This document shows, one piece after another, positions 44,229 through 53,197 of a stretch of 58,072 nucleotides of DNA (the stretch's first letter is position 1; every line of letters starts with the position of its first letter). The position numbers and the translations under genes are program-made. This DNA comes from Cyclobacteriaceae bacterium (GTDB lineage: Bacteria; Bacteroidota; Bacteroidia; Cytophagales; Cyclobacteriaceae). Below the pieces are notes generated by a model. The model was not told the origin of the DNA, did no database searches, and worked only from the letters and a program-made list of their open reading frames with translations. Where the stretch lies: contig JAHBUB010000020.1 in NCBI GenBank assembly GCA_019638285.1, positions 1-58,072 of the forward strand, written 5' to 3'.

Positions 44229-45671
44229 GTGAAGGAAAAAGAAACCAAAGAAAATCTATATGAGTTTGATGAGGAGTTCAGAGACTCCATTTCAACTGTA
44301 GATGCAGAGGGAAAACGGATTTGGATATATCCCAAAAAACCATCTGGGAGATTTCATAATTGGCGTATTGTAGTAAGTGTTTTTTTACTTGCTATACTTT
44401 TTGCCGGACCTTTTATAAAGTTGAATGGCAAACCGTTTTTTTTATTAAACTTCTTTGAGCGGAAATTTATAATTTTTGGTCAGGTATTTTGGCCACAGGA
44501 CTTTTTTCTGCTCGCACTTACATTGGTTACCTTCTTCGTTTTTATAACCCTATTTACAGTTGCTTTTGGAAGGATTTGGTGTGGCTGGATGTGTCCTCAG
44601 ACACTGTTTCTGGAAATGGTGTTTCGGAAAATCGAATATTGGATTGAAGGTGACGCCAATGAACAAAGGAAATTGGATAAGGCGCCTTGGAATGGCAGTA
44701 AGATTTTTAAAAAGACCAGCAAGCAAATTATATTTTTTGCTATTTCCCTATTGATTGCACATCTTGTGATGGCCTACATGGTGGGAGTTGATGAGGTTGT
44801 TAATATAGTGAGTCAGCCACCCTCCGAACACATGGCAGGCTTCATCGGATTACTTGCTTTTACAGGCGTTTTTTATGGTGTCTTTGCGAGATTCAGAGAG
44901 CAAGCTTGTATTGCAGTCTGCCCTTACGGAAGGCTTCAGGGCGTATTGCTTGTGAAAGATTCACTTGTGGTAGCATATGATTGGCTGCGAGGAGAGCCCA
45001 GGGGAAAGATCAGGAAAAGCGAATCAAGTACTGAAGCCAACAAGGGAGATTGCATCGATTGTAAATTATGTATTCATGTGTGCCCTACGGGTATTGACAT
45101 ACGCAATGGCACTCAACTCGAATGTGTGAACTGCACTGCTTGTATTGATGCGTGTGATGATGTAATGGTGAAGATAGGCAAGCCCAAAGGGCTGATCAGA
45201 TATTCATCTTATAATGCCATTAAAGAGGGGGTGCTTAAAATATTTACTCCACGAATAGCGGGATACAGCGTGGTGCTAGTCGCTTTGGTGAGCCTATTAA
45301 TGTACTTTATAATAACACGTGCCGATATTGATACCACTGTTTTAAAGGCCCCTGGTACGCTGTATTCCAAAACTGAGGATGGGCAGATTACAAACGTGTA
45401 TAATATTGAATTTGTTAACAAAACTTTTAATGAGGTATCACTTGATGTAAGGGTTGAGTCTCCTGAAGCAGCATCCTTATTAAAAATTGGTGACCCAAAT
45501 ATTTTAGTGCCTAAAGAGGGTAAATTAAAAGGACTATTCATGATTAAGCTTCCTGAGAAGGATATCAAGTCAATGAAAATGAATGTGGTTCTAGGAATAT
45601 ATCAGGATGGTGAGAAAATAGAAACTACAAATGCGCGTTTTATAGGACCGATAAAGACGACTAAAAAATAA
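44229..45671 (+). CDS. ccoG: cbb3 oxidase accessory protein CcoG
   Basis: 480 aa; GTG start at 44229. Several membrane helices, a GRIWCGWMCPQT motif, and two [4Fe-4S] ferredoxin-type clusters (CIDCKLCIHVCP and CVNCTACIDACD, about 277-310), then a periplasmic C-terminal domain. In studied species CcoG reduces Cu(II) for cbb3 assembly. It sits in the operon between ccoP and ccoH. Confidence 0.95.
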   Translation: MKEKETKENLYEFDEEFRDSISTVDAEGKRIWIYPKKPSGRFHNWRIVVSVFLLAILFAGPFIKLNGKPFFLLNFFERKFIIFGQVFWPQDFFLLALTLVTFFVFITLFTVAFGRIWCGWMCPQTLFLEMVFRKIEYWIEGDANEQRKLDKAPWNGSKIFKKTSKQIIFFAISLLIAHLVMAYMVGVDEVVNIVSQPPSEHMAGFIGLLAFTGVFYGVFARFREQACIAVCPYGRLQGVLLVKDSLVVAYDWLRGEPRGKIRKSESSTEANKGDCIDCKLCIHVCPTGIDIRNGTQLECVNCTACIDACDDVMVKIGKPKGLIRYSSYNAIKEGVLKIFTPRIAGYSVVLVALVSLLMYFIITRADIDTTVLKAPGTLYSKTEDGQITNVYNIEFVNKTFNEVSLDVRVESPEAASLLKIGDPNILVPKEGKLKGLFMIKLPEKDIKSMKMNVVLGIYQDGEKIETTNARFIGPIKTTKK

Positions 45672-45682
45672 AAAGACTAAGC

Positions 45683-46108
45683 ATGAATTTTGGAAAGTGG
45701 ATAGTGGTGGCGTTTGTGCTCTTTGCAGTGTTTATAGCAACACTTGTAACAGTGTGTATAAGACAGGACATAAGTTTGATTAGACCCGATTATTATCAGG
45801 AAGAATTAGTACATCAACACAAAATGACATTGATTCAGAATGCTAAGTCTTTGGAGGCCCTTCCGGTTATTTCTATTTCTGAAAATATTTTAACCATATC
45901 ATTTTCTGATTTTGACAAAATTGAAAAAGGTGAATTGCGTTTATTACGACCTTCAGATGTAAAGTTAGATAAGAAATTTACTCTTCAGGCTGGCAATCAG
46001 AAACAACAATTTCCCTTGGATGTTTGGAGCAAAGGATTGTACAGAGCCAGTGTACAATGGACCATGAGTGGTAAGGAGTTTTATTATGAACGCTTAATCG
46101 TACTGTAA
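45683..46108 (+). CDS. ccoH: FixH/CcoH family assembly protein
   Basis: 141 aa with one N-terminal membrane helix (WIVVAFVLFAVFIATLVTVC) and a beta-rich periplasmic domain including RPDYYQEELVHQHKM. Matches FixH/CcoH, needed for cbb3 assembly. Its stop and the next start share a base (TAATG), so the two are coupled. Confidence 0.88.
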   Translation: MNFGKWIVVAFVLFAVFIATLVTVCIRQDISLIRPDYYQEELVHQHKMTLIQNAKSLEALPVISISENILTISFSDFDKIEKGELRLLRPSDVKLDKKFTLQAGNQKQQFPLDVWSKGLYRASVQWTMSGKEFYYERLIVL

Positions 46109-46791
46109 TGTATCTTACTGCTATACTAATGGGACTTGCCGGAGGCCTGCATTGTGTAGGCATGTGTGGTCCATTGGTTTTGGCAGCAACAGCGAAAAGT
46201 CCTTTCGTGGGAAGTAAATTAATTTATAACCTGGGACGAGTGCTAACATATGGACTATTAGGAACAATAGCCGGTGCAATGGGTGGCGTTATTCAGATTA
46301 CACCCTACCAAAATCTGTTGGCGTACCTTTTAGGTGGAGTTTTTTTATTGATTGGTTTTGGTGCAATAAGCGGGGTGCATATCCCTTTATTGTCATCAAT
46401 TATTCATCGGTTTACAAATTGGTTAAAGGCAACTTTTGGAAATTTTCTGAGAGGAAAAAAAAATATCTTTTTTCTAGGGATGCTCAATGGATTGCTTCCG
46501 TGTGGGCTCACTTATTTGGCCCTGACTTACTGCCTCACCCTTGATTCTTTTGTAGAAGGATTTTTGTTTATGATTATTTTTGGAATTGGCACTATTCCTG
46601 TAATGGTAGGACTGTTGTGGCTGCTGGGTAATGTATTGGATAAGCTCAGGGTAAATTATAGGAGAATAAGCATGATTGTAATGATTACCATTGGGAGTTT
46701 GGTGATCGGCAGAACATTGTTGTCCCATGAGAATCATCATGGAAAGGATGTTCAAAACAGCATGCTTATTGACGATGTAATATGCCGATAG
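46108..46791 (+). CDS. UreH/TauE-like membrane protein of the cbb3 operon
   Basis: 227 aa with six or seven helices. Two cysteine-bearing motifs, GLHCVGMCGPL at about 11-20 and GLLPCGLTYL at about 130, are typical of the sulfite exporter TauE/SafE (UreH/DsbD_2) family that follows ccoH in Bacteroidota. The paired cysteines suggest metal (probably copper) transport or thiol transfer for oxidase maturation. A His-rich tail (HENHHGK) fits metal binding. It closes the operon. Confidence 0.88.
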   Translation: MYLTAILMGLAGGLHCVGMCGPLVLAATAKSPFVGSKLIYNLGRVLTYGLLGTIAGAMGGVIQITPYQNLLAYLLGGVFLLIGFGAISGVHIPLLSSIIHRFTNWLKATFGNFLRGKKNIFFLGMLNGLLPCGLTYLALTYCLTLDSFVEGFLFMIIFGIGTIPVMVGLLWLLGNVLDKLRVNYRRISMIVMITIGSLVIGRTLLSHENHHGKDVQNSMLIDDVICR

Positions 46792-46803
46792 GGCATTTTT
46801 ATT
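46783..46803 (+). terminator. Weak terminator at the end of the cbb3 operon
   Basis: TGCC and GGCA form a short stem overlapping the stop codon, followed directly by TTTTTATT. The stem is only four pairs, so efficiency is uncertain. Confidence 0.4.
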
Positions 46804-46846
46804 GTTGCCTGAAATAGTTACTTTTACTAGTGTTAGAACCATGTTT

Positions 46847-46884
46847 GTGGTGAGGAGTCCGGATACCTCGGGTATTTTCACCAC
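46847..46884 (+). promoter_or_regulatory. Nested stem-loop in the usp leader
   Basis: An outer stem GTGGTGA/TCACCAC encloses an inner hairpin ATACC-TCG-GGTAT followed by TTTT. It ends about 25 bp before the universal stress gene start. It may be a terminator, an attenuator or an mRNA-stability element. Confidence 0.45.
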
Positions 46885-46909
46885 CTACTTAAACTAAATT
46901 AACTGACAA

Positions 46910-47758
46910 ATGAAACGAATTCTTGTACCTACAGATTTCTCTAAGACATCCATTATTGCACTTGAAGTGGCATGTGAAATAGCCAAAAAAGCAGGTGCTG
47001 ACGTAATTGCATTACATGTAGTGGAGGAGGCTACTGCTGAATCTTTTAGGGTTACCGGAGAGGTAGTGCAGCGAAATTTTGAAGACCGGTTATACACCTT
47101 CAAGCTTCTTGAGAAAGCAAAAAAGCAATTGGAGAAACTGGTTCACGATCCGAAATTTGCTTCTATCAGACTTGATGGTGAGTTGAGACTAGGGAACCCA
47201 TTTCATGGAATGAATTCGATTATTATAGAACAGAAGGTTGATCTAGTGGTAATGGGTACGCGTGGCGTTACTCAGATAAAAGAAATGATTATTGGCTCTA
47301 ATACTGAAAAGGTAGTTCGTCATTCAAAGGTGCCAGTACTTTCTGTTCATAAGAAACCATCCAGAGTCAATTTTAAAAATATTGTATATGCTACATCCAT
47401 GTCAAAGAATGAGGAGAAGTTTTCTAAGATAGTTATGGAGGCGCAAGAACTGTACAATTCTAAAATTCACTTGGTAAGGATCAACACACCTGGAGATTTT
47501 CAGCGTGATCGTGTTGCAAAAGACTATATGGAGAAGTTTGCCAAAAAACTTGGGCTAAAGAACTATACGATTAATGTTTATAACGACTTGACAGAAGAGG
47601 AAGGTATCATCTATTTTGCTGAGAGCATTCATGCCGATATGATTGCTATGGCAACACATGGCAGAACGGGCTTTGCGCATGTGCTTGCAGGAAGTATTGC
47701 TGAGGAAGTGGTAAATCATGCCAAGCGTCCTGTGCTTACTTATGTGATTAAAAAATAA
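46910..47758 (+). CDS. Universal stress protein (tandem USP domains), second copy
   Basis: 282 aa with two USP domains: KRILVPTDFSKTS at the start, the ATP-loop MGTRGVTQIKEMIIGSNTEK at about 125, and ATHGRTGFAHVLAGSIAEE in the second domain. It is clearly related to the product at 30822 along its whole length (shared FKNIVY/FP, FAK..LKNYTINVYNDL). The two usp genes flank the cbb3-related blocks (ccoI unit and cbb3 operon). A strong terminator follows. Confidence 0.92.
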   Translation: MKRILVPTDFSKTSIIALEVACEIAKKAGADVIALHVVEEATAESFRVTGEVVQRNFEDRLYTFKLLEKAKKQLEKLVHDPKFASIRLDGELRLGNPFHGMNSIIIEQKVDLVVMGTRGVTQIKEMIIGSNTEKVVRHSKVPVLSVHKKPSRVNFKNIVYATSMSKNEEKFSKIVMEAQELYNSKIHLVRINTPGDFQRDRVAKDYMEKFAKKLGLKNYTINVYNDLTEEEGIIYFAESIHADMIAMATHGRTGFAHVLAGSIAEEVVNHAKRPVLTYVIKK

Positions 47759-47779
47759 CGTTAATCAGGTAAAATATGA

Positions 47780-47814
47780 AATAAAGCCCGCCTGGTACGG
47801 GCTTTATTTTTTTA
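47780..47814 (+). terminator. Intrinsic terminator after the usp gene
   Basis: TAAAGCCCG pairs with CGGGCTTTA around a seven-base loop, followed by seven T. It ends one base before the ATG at 47815, which makes that ATG an unlikely start for the next gene. Confidence 0.9.
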
Positions 47815-47826
47815 ATGAGGATGAAC

Positions 47827-48624
47827 ATGGAGGATTATTATCAAATTCTTGGTATAAGTCCACGGGCCACACAATTGGAAGTGAGGCATTCGTTTAGAAA
47901 ACTGGCAGTGTTGTATCATCCGGATAAGAATAACACTAAGGAGGGAGAGGAGAGGTTTAAAGAAATCAATCAAGCTTACGAAGTACTCAGTAATCCAAAA
48001 AAAAGAGAGCAGTATGATCTTTCAATTGCCAATGGGTATTCATCCCCTTCAGCCGCCCAATCTATCCATAGAGATCCTGCGTACAAAAGAAGGCAGAGGG
48101 CACCTTATACGCAGAGAGAGGCACGACAAAGTGCTCAGGAGCTTATGGCTGAATATTTGCCTATATTCAGATGGATATGTTATGTGGCATTGCTTGTCAC
48201 CGTAACGGTCGCTATAGACTATTCATTACCTTTTGAAGAACACACTATGGATATCGAAGAGATCAACAGAGTCTATAGAACAGGAAGGGGAGGAGGAATG
48301 ATGTATGATCATGATGAGTTAATTACAAAGAATGGAATCATTATTGAATTGCGTGATGCGGATGTCCCTTATTTTAAATCCACCCCCTCTATAAGCATTC
48401 AACAAACTCTATTATTTCGTAAGATTGTAACAGCGGCAATTCCTTCTGGTGAATACAAGATAAGGGTGGCAGCCATTTATGGAAACCTATTCTTTATCTC
48501 CATTATTCTTTTTGTCTCCTCTCTGCTGGGTGTCATCATGAGAAATAGAATTGAGTTCTCATTTAATCTTTCCATAGTTTCTTTTGTGCTTTTGATTATT
48601 GTTATGTTTTTATTAATTAGATGA
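47827..48624 (+). CDS. DnaJ-domain membrane protein
   Basis: 265 aa from ATG 47827, preferred over 47815 because GAGG stands six bases before it and 47815 touches the terminator. N-terminal J domain (residues 1-65) with HPDKN. After a Ser/Arg-rich linker come one membrane segment at about 115-135 and two more near the C-terminus. It lacks the Cys-rich and substrate domains of DnaJ, so it is a specialised membrane co-chaperone for DnaK. It is one base from the SUI1 gene. Confidence 0.85.
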   Translation: MEDYYQILGISPRATQLEVRHSFRKLAVLYHPDKNNTKEGEERFKEINQAYEVLSNPKKREQYDLSIANGYSSPSAAQSIHRDPAYKRRQRAPYTQREARQSAQELMAEYLPIFRWICYVALLVTVTVAIDYSLPFEEHTMDIEEINRVYRTGRGGGMMYDHDELITKNGIIIELRDADVPYFKSTPSISIQQTLLFRKIVTAAIPSGEYKIRVAAIYGNLFFISIILFVSSLLGVIMRNRIEFSFNLSIVSFVLLIIVMFLLIR

Positions 48625-48625
48625 G

Positions 48626-48976
48626 ATGAGTAAAAAAAAATCAAACGACTGGAAAAATAGAGAAGGCGTAGTATACTCTACCAATCAAGACTTTGGTTAC
48701 GACACTGGCCAGTCGCACGAGAGTGAAACGCTAGCGCCTGCCCAACAAAATTTGAAGGTGATGCTGGATAAAAGTGGCAGGGCAGGAAAGCAGGTAACGT
48801 TGATTAAAGGATTTATTGGAACGTCTGCAGATTTGGAGGCGCTTACCAAAATACTAAAAACAAAATGTGGGGTTGGTGGATCTGCCAAAGATGGTGAAAT
48901 ACTCATTCAGGGTGATGTGCGTGAAAAGGTATTTTCAATACTGATCAATGATGGCTATAAGGCAAGGAGTGGATAA
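48626..48976 (+). CDS. yciH: Translation initiation factor SUI1/YciH family
   Basis: 116 aa; SUI1/eIF1-like fold in the C-terminal half: [41 protein letters not shown], then [13 protein letters not shown]. YciH-type proteins affect start-site fidelity and may work under stress. It follows the DnaJ-domain gene with one base between and probably shares its mRNA. Confidence 0.93.
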   Translation: MSKKKSNDWKNREGVVYSTNQDFGYDTGQSHESETLAPAQQNLKVMLDKSGRAGKQVTLIKGFIGTSADLEALTKILKTKCGVGGSAKDGEILIQGDVREKVFSILINDGYKARSG

Positions 48977-49027
48977 AAGGCTGCCTCAAAACTTTAAAAC
49001 AGCCCCTGTAATTATAACCCAAATTGA

Positions 49028-50158
49028 TTACTTCCGCTCTTTCAATTTTTTCAACTCCTCTTGATAAACATTTAGGAACGGCTTTTGATTTTCAGGAATG
49101 TTTTTAATGGCCAACTCCCAGTACTTGACAGCATTTTTATTATCACCAATAGCAGCATAACCCCTTGCAAGGCCTGCATTGGGCGTAAACTTATCTTCTG
49201 GATGCAACTTCTGGTTTAACTTGAATACTTCCAGTGCTTTGTCATTTTTTCCTGCTGCGATAAGTGAACGACCATAGCCATGGATTTGGATTGCGTTGGC
49301 TGTTGGAAGATTAATTGCCCTGGTCATTACCAACTCTGCTTCGTTATCCTTACCCATTGCGTTCAATACATTGGCCTTTGTTTGCAAAGTAAAAAAATCT
49401 TCCTGACCAATAAACTGACGGTTGATAGCAGCTTCTGCCCAGGTAAGAGCTTCTTCCAAATTAATCTTGTTGTCTGCACAAAAACTTGCAGCTGCCATAA
49501 AATTTTGATGCGAAAACCCTAAAGAACCTCTTAATTCATTTCGTATAATGTCCACGTACACATCATTGATGTTGGGGATTTCAATAGTAACTGGAATCTT
49601 TTTATTTTCCCATTTCAAATATACCACTGCTGAACCGGGTTGACGATCTTCAAATCCATAGGTGAGATATTCTGTATAATCGGTGTCTGTGGGTATGGAT
49701 TTGGTACGTGCAGCATCTTCTTTGATATCATAAAAGAAGCTACCCCAACTTGTTGAATTGTTGGATAAGATATAAGTCCATGGCGTATCTTTTTCCGCAA
49801 TGAGGAACAAGCCATAAGTGCCGGCCTTGACGTTTGCACCACCAAATTTAACAGCGTGAGAGAAAGTAATGGTTGTGTTTTCATTAGCACCCGCTCTCCA
49901 AGGAGCCGCAGTAGAGGTACCAAAGCCTAAATCATTAAGGCCATAAGGCACCAATTTCCCCCAAATATGACCTTTTCGATCTGTTCCATCGGGAGCGTGT
50001 ACTTTGGGACTATTGTAATTAACGGTGACTTTAACAGGGCCAATCCATTGACTTACTTCTGCTTTCTGATTTCCCCCACTGGGTGGTAGAGTAATTCCCT
50101 GTGCAAAAAGGGTCGATGAGATAAATCCAATAAGGATGATTGTAAATAATTGTTTCAT
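49028..50158 (-). CDS. DUF2911 domain secreted protein with TPR region
   Basis: 376 aa. Signal peptide (cleaved near LFAQ, residue 20). Residues about 25-180 are DUF2911 (VTVNYNSPKVHAPDGTDRKGHIWGKLVPYG, AGTYGLFLIAEKDTPWTYILSNNSTSWGSF). The rest is a helical TPR-like region with AINRQFIGQEDFFTLQTKANVLNAMGK and later ALEVFKLNQKLHPEDKF. Probably periplasmic. No function is known for the family. Confidence 0.88.
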   Translation of the reverse strand: MKQLFTIILIGFISSTLFAQGITLPPSGGNQKAEVSQWIGPVKVTVNYNSPKVHAPDGTDRKGHIWGKLVPYGLNDLGFGTSTAAPWRAGANENTTITFSHAVKFGGANVKAGTYGLFLIAEKDTPWTYILSNNSTSWGSFFYDIKEDAARTKSIPTDTDYTEYLTYGFEDRQPGSAVVYLKWENKKIPVTIEIPNINDVYVDIIRNELRGSLGFSHQNFMAAASFCADNKINLEEALTWAEAAINRQFIGQEDFFTLQTKANVLNAMGKDNEAELVMTRAINLPTANAIQIHGYGRSLIAAGKNDKALEVFKLNQKLHPEDKFTPNAGLARGYAAIGDNKNAVKYWELAIKNIPENQKPFLNVYQEELKKLKERK

Positions 50159-50264
50159 AATGCTGAAATTGATTGAGGTTAATATTCATAGTACACCTTC
50201 TCTTAAACGTATTTCCTCAATAAGGTTACTAACCCGACTCGTGGTATTTTGCTATTGCTTAATC

Positions 50265-51164
50265 CTAAATCGAATGGATGTTTTCAGGGATAGCCACCCA
50301 AAGCGACAATGGATTTATTTTGACGTTGAACTCGGTTGCGGCTCCTGCTGCCTCTCCATCAATATGGAACGGTATTTCGTTATTGGTTATAATTTTAATT
50401 TCCCTAGCTTGTGAGAAGTGAATTATTTTTGATTGCACCAAAGTTCTGTTAAAAAGCCTTCGAACAAATTGGAATCCTTGTAGGGTATTCATTTTATTTA
50501 CCAGGCACACATCAATCAATTGATCGCAAAGAGAAGCAGTAGGAGCGATGTAGGCATTGTTTCCAAATTGTGATGAGTTGGCAAACGAGATGCTAAATAA
50601 GTTTTCCATAGTAGTTACTCCATCCACCTCTACCTCACATTCAAAGGATTTGAATTTATTAAATTGGGTTATAACAAGTTTCCCATAAGTAAGTAGCCCC
50701 CTTTTGCCATCCCTTGCAAACAACTCTGCTATATGACCATCGAAACCCACTCCAGATACATTAACAGACAAACGATCATTGATGTGAATGGTATCAATTT
50801 GCAGGATATTTTTCATGTCAAGCATTAATAACGCATCGTTAATAGATAGTGGAATTTTTAAATGTCTCGCGAGTCCGTTTCCAGAACCCTTGGGTATAAT
50901 ACCCAATACTACCGATGAATTTAATAATCCTTGGGCTACTTCGTTCACCGTGCCATCCCCCCCCACAGCGAAGGCTATTTTAAATTTATTTTCAACAGCC
51001 ATTTTAGCAAGTGTTGTGCCATGGCCTGGTTCTCTGGTAAATTCAATGGCACACTCAAGGTTTCTTTTTGTACATTGCGTCAATATCTTTTTTTCCACTG
51101 CCGGAGAATATCCTGTGCCCGAGTACTTGTTGACTATGAATAAAATCTTGTTACAGTCGCTCAT
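50265..51164 (-). CDS. Diacylglycerol kinase family lipid kinase
   Basis: 299 aa. DAGK catalytic domain with nucleotide-binding GGDGTVNEVAQGL at about 68 and GSGNGLARHL at about 97, and the C-terminal YegS/LCB5-like beta domain. It phosphorylates diacylglycerol or a related lipid at the membrane, feeding phosphatidate. No partner gene is adjacent. The divergent YopX-type gene lies 50 bp away. Confidence 0.9.
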   Translation of the reverse strand: MSDCNKILFIVNKYSGTGYSPAVEKKILTQCTKRNLECAIEFTREPGHGTTLAKMAVENKFKIAFAVGGDGTVNEVAQGLLNSSVVLGIIPKGSGNGLARHLKIPLSINDALLMLDMKNILQIDTIHINDRLSVNVSGVGFDGHIAELFARDGKRGLLTYGKLVITQFNKFKSFECEVEVDGVTTMENLFSISFANSSQFGNNAYIAPTASLCDQLIDVCLVNKMNTLQGFQFVRRLFNRTLVQSKIIHFSQAREIKIITNNEIPFHIDGEAAGAATEFNVKINPLSLWVAIPENIHSI

Positions 51165-51214
51165 TGAAATTGCAAAAAAGAGTTGTAAGTTAACAATTAC
51201 AACACAGCAGCGCT

Positions 51215-51553
51215 ATGAGTTATTTTGTTCCAAGAAAAATAAAGTTTAGGGCCTGGAATAGCGAGGCTAAATTATTAATGCGGCTCGATCGCATTGATTG
51301 TAATAAGGGCGAGTTGTTTCGTAAAGACCATGTATTGTTACAATTCACAGGCCTTTTGGATAAAGAGCAGGAAGAGATTTACGATATGGATGTTTTGCTG
51401 ATTTATTCTGAAAAGCATCTTGTATTTTGGGATTCTGAGAAAAATGGTTGGTTCTTCTCAAAACTTGATCAGCCTTCAGAGCGCAATCCATTTTTGAATG
51501 TGAATGCGAGGGTAATGAAAAGACTGGGAAACTATTTTGAATTACAGAAATAG
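51215..51553 (+). CDS. YopX family protein
   Basis: 112 aa. YopX pattern: KIKFRAWNSEAKLLMRLDRI at the start, LLQFTGLLDKEQEEIYDMDVLLIY in the middle, and a C-terminal NPFLNVNARVMKRLGNYFE. YopX genes are mostly found in phages. Here it sits alone among core genes, with no other phage feature nearby, so it may be a domesticated remnant or a chromosomal family member. Function is unknown. Confidence 0.8.
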   Translation: MSYFVPRKIKFRAWNSEAKLLMRLDRIDCNKGELFRKDHVLLQFTGLLDKEQEEIYDMDVLLIYSEKHLVFWDSEKNGWFFSKLDQPSERNPFLNVNARVMKRLGNYFELQK

Positions 51554-51561
51554 CGTTCTGA

Positions 51562-51795
51562 TTAAAGTTTTGACTCTATGTATTTTACTGCCTGGCTGAT
51601 GGTTTGCATTTTCTCTGCATCATCATCTGGTATTTTAATATCAAAAGTTTGTTCAAAATCCATTACCAATTCAGCGTAGTCCAGTGAGTCTATGCCAAGG
51701 TCTTTTACAAAGTTTGCATCTGGTGTTATTTCTGATTCGGGGATTCCTAGTTTTTCTACTAATATAGAGGTGACCTTTTTCTGAATTTCGGACAT
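51562..51795 (-). CDS. acpP: Acyl carrier protein
   Basis: 77 aa acidic helical protein. The phosphopantetheine attachment Ser37 is in GIDSLDYAEL (variant of DSL). Carries growing acyl chains in fatty-acid or lipid synthesis. It is not next to fab genes, so it may serve a special pathway or be the main ACP encoded alone. A TAGCTTTG -7 box is at 51817. Confidence 0.93.
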   Translation of the reverse strand: MSEIQKKVTSILVEKLGIPESEITPDANFVKDLGIDSLDYAELVMDFEQTFDIKIPDDDAEKMQTISQAVKYIESKL

Positions 51796-51816
51796 AATAA
51801 ACTGCTTAGTTATTTA

Positions 51817-51824
51817 CAAAGCTA
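51817..51824 (-). promoter_or_regulatory. Candidate -7 box of acpP
   Basis: Minus strand TAGCTTTG, a full match to TAnnTTTG, 21 bp upstream of the acpP start. Confidence 0.45.
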
Positions 51825-51850
51825 GAAAATATTAATGGATTTTCTCGGAT

Positions 51851-53197
51851 TTAGAATCGCAGTAAAAACTCTGTTCCTTCTCCTAATTTAGACTTCACAG
51901 TAATACGGCCCTCATGCTGGCGCATAATCTGTTTGGAAAGGCTCAGTCCTATGCCTGACCCGCTTTTTTTTGTGGAATAGAACGGCACAAATATGCGTTC
52001 AAGTGCTTCGGAGTCTATTCCGTCCCCATTATCGCTTATTGATATTATTGGCCTTGTTTTTTCGTCTACGTAAGCTTTTAGCTCAACGTGTTTCTCTTTC
52101 TGTTCAGAAAAAGACTGCATGGCATTTTTAACAAGATTGATAATCACTTGCTCAATCATGCTTTTGTCCACACTTATGATCAAATCTTCAGGGTCAATGG
52201 TTATTGAGATTTTTATGCCATTATCAATGAGTTCCTTTTTTTGAAGAATAGCCATTTCTTCCAACAGTTTTTTTACTTTCACCGGTGCCAGATTAGGCTG
52301 AGTTCGTTGGGATAGATTTTTGAACTCCCTTACGAAATGTATTAAACCGGCACTGCGCTTGCTGATTGTTTGGATGGACAAATGCATATCTTCCATCTCA
52401 GCTTTATTAAAGGTAGCAACAGGCTGATTCATTTTACTTTGCAGCTCATCTTCCACCACACCTGCGAGGGAAGAAATGGGTGTTATGGAATTCATTATCT
52501 CGTGGGTGAGTACCCTCACCAAATTTTGCCATGCCTCCATTTCTTTTTCATCCAATTCACTTTGAATGTTGTTCATGGAAATCAGTTTTATCACCTCACC
52601 TCGCAATGTGAGCTCAATGGCGTAAATGGATATTTGAACAGTCTCATCGGCCAATACCAGTCGCGTCAGTTCTCGTCCTCCGGTTTTTAATTTGAGAAAT
52701 GCTTCCACCAACACATCACTTACCGGTCGCAAGTCATCAATATGCTTGGCTTGAGTTACATGTAATAATTTTTTGGCGGCTATATTCATCATCTGAATGG
52801 ATCCATCTTTTTTAAAGGTGAGCAATCCAATACCTATGTGCTGAACAATATTTTTAAAAAATTGATATTCAGAATCTTTTTCACTTCTGGAGGTTTTAAG
52901 TTTGGTAATGGCTTCATTCAATTCATTGTGCAATCGTTGAACTGCGGGATTATCACTATCTGTCTTAAATGAAGAGGACAGATCATCAAACCTAATTGCA
53001 TCCAAGAAAGACGCAATGTTTTCATTGGATTCCTCAAATTCTTTAATAAGATGAGATATTTGAAATAGTGTAGCTCCTGCCAATGCGAGAACAAGGATTA
53101 TATTGAAAGAATTGGCCATCGCAAAGGCCGTTGCAAATACAGTAGCTACTAAAATAGCAATGCGTGTAACAAGGGGTGAGCGCAGGTTAAAGCCCAT
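51851..53197 (-). CDS. Sensor histidine kinase (NtrY/AtoS-like)
   Basis: 448 aa. Two N-terminal membrane helices (about 7-45), a PAS-type domain (about 105-205), and a transmitter with His at about 236 in LTHEIMNSITP, an N-box LVKNAMQSF, ISDNGDGID and GSGIGLSLSKQIM. It overlaps the response-regulator gene upstream by 11 bp, so the two form an operon and a pair. Signal unknown. The short periplasmic loop suggests an internal or membrane cue. Confidence 0.92.
   Translation of the reverse strand: MGFNLRSPLVTRIAILVATVFATAFAMANSFNIILVLALAGATLFQISHLIKEFEESNENIASFLDAIRFDDLSSSFKTDSDNPAVQRLHNELNEAITKLKTSRSEKDSEYQFFKNIVQHIGIGLLTFKKDGSIQMMNIAAKKLLHVTQAKHIDDLRPVSDVLVEAFLKLKTGGRELTRLVLADETVQISIYAIELTLRGEVIKLISMNNIQSELDEKEMEAWQNLVRVLTHEIMNSITPISSLAGVVEDELQSKMNQPVATFNKAEMEDMHLSIQTISKRSAGLIHFVREFKNLSQRTQPNLAPVKVKKLLEEMAILQKKELIDNGIKISITIDPEDLIISVDKSMIEQVIINLVKNAMQSFSEQKEKHVELKAYVDEKTRPIISISDNGDGIDSEALERIFVPFYSTKKSGSGIGLSLSKQIMRQHEGRITVKSKLGEGTEFLLRF

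Noticed and set aside
50788-51249. 153-codon plus-strand ORF
   Set aside because: Mostly antisense to the lipid kinase gene; no protein features.
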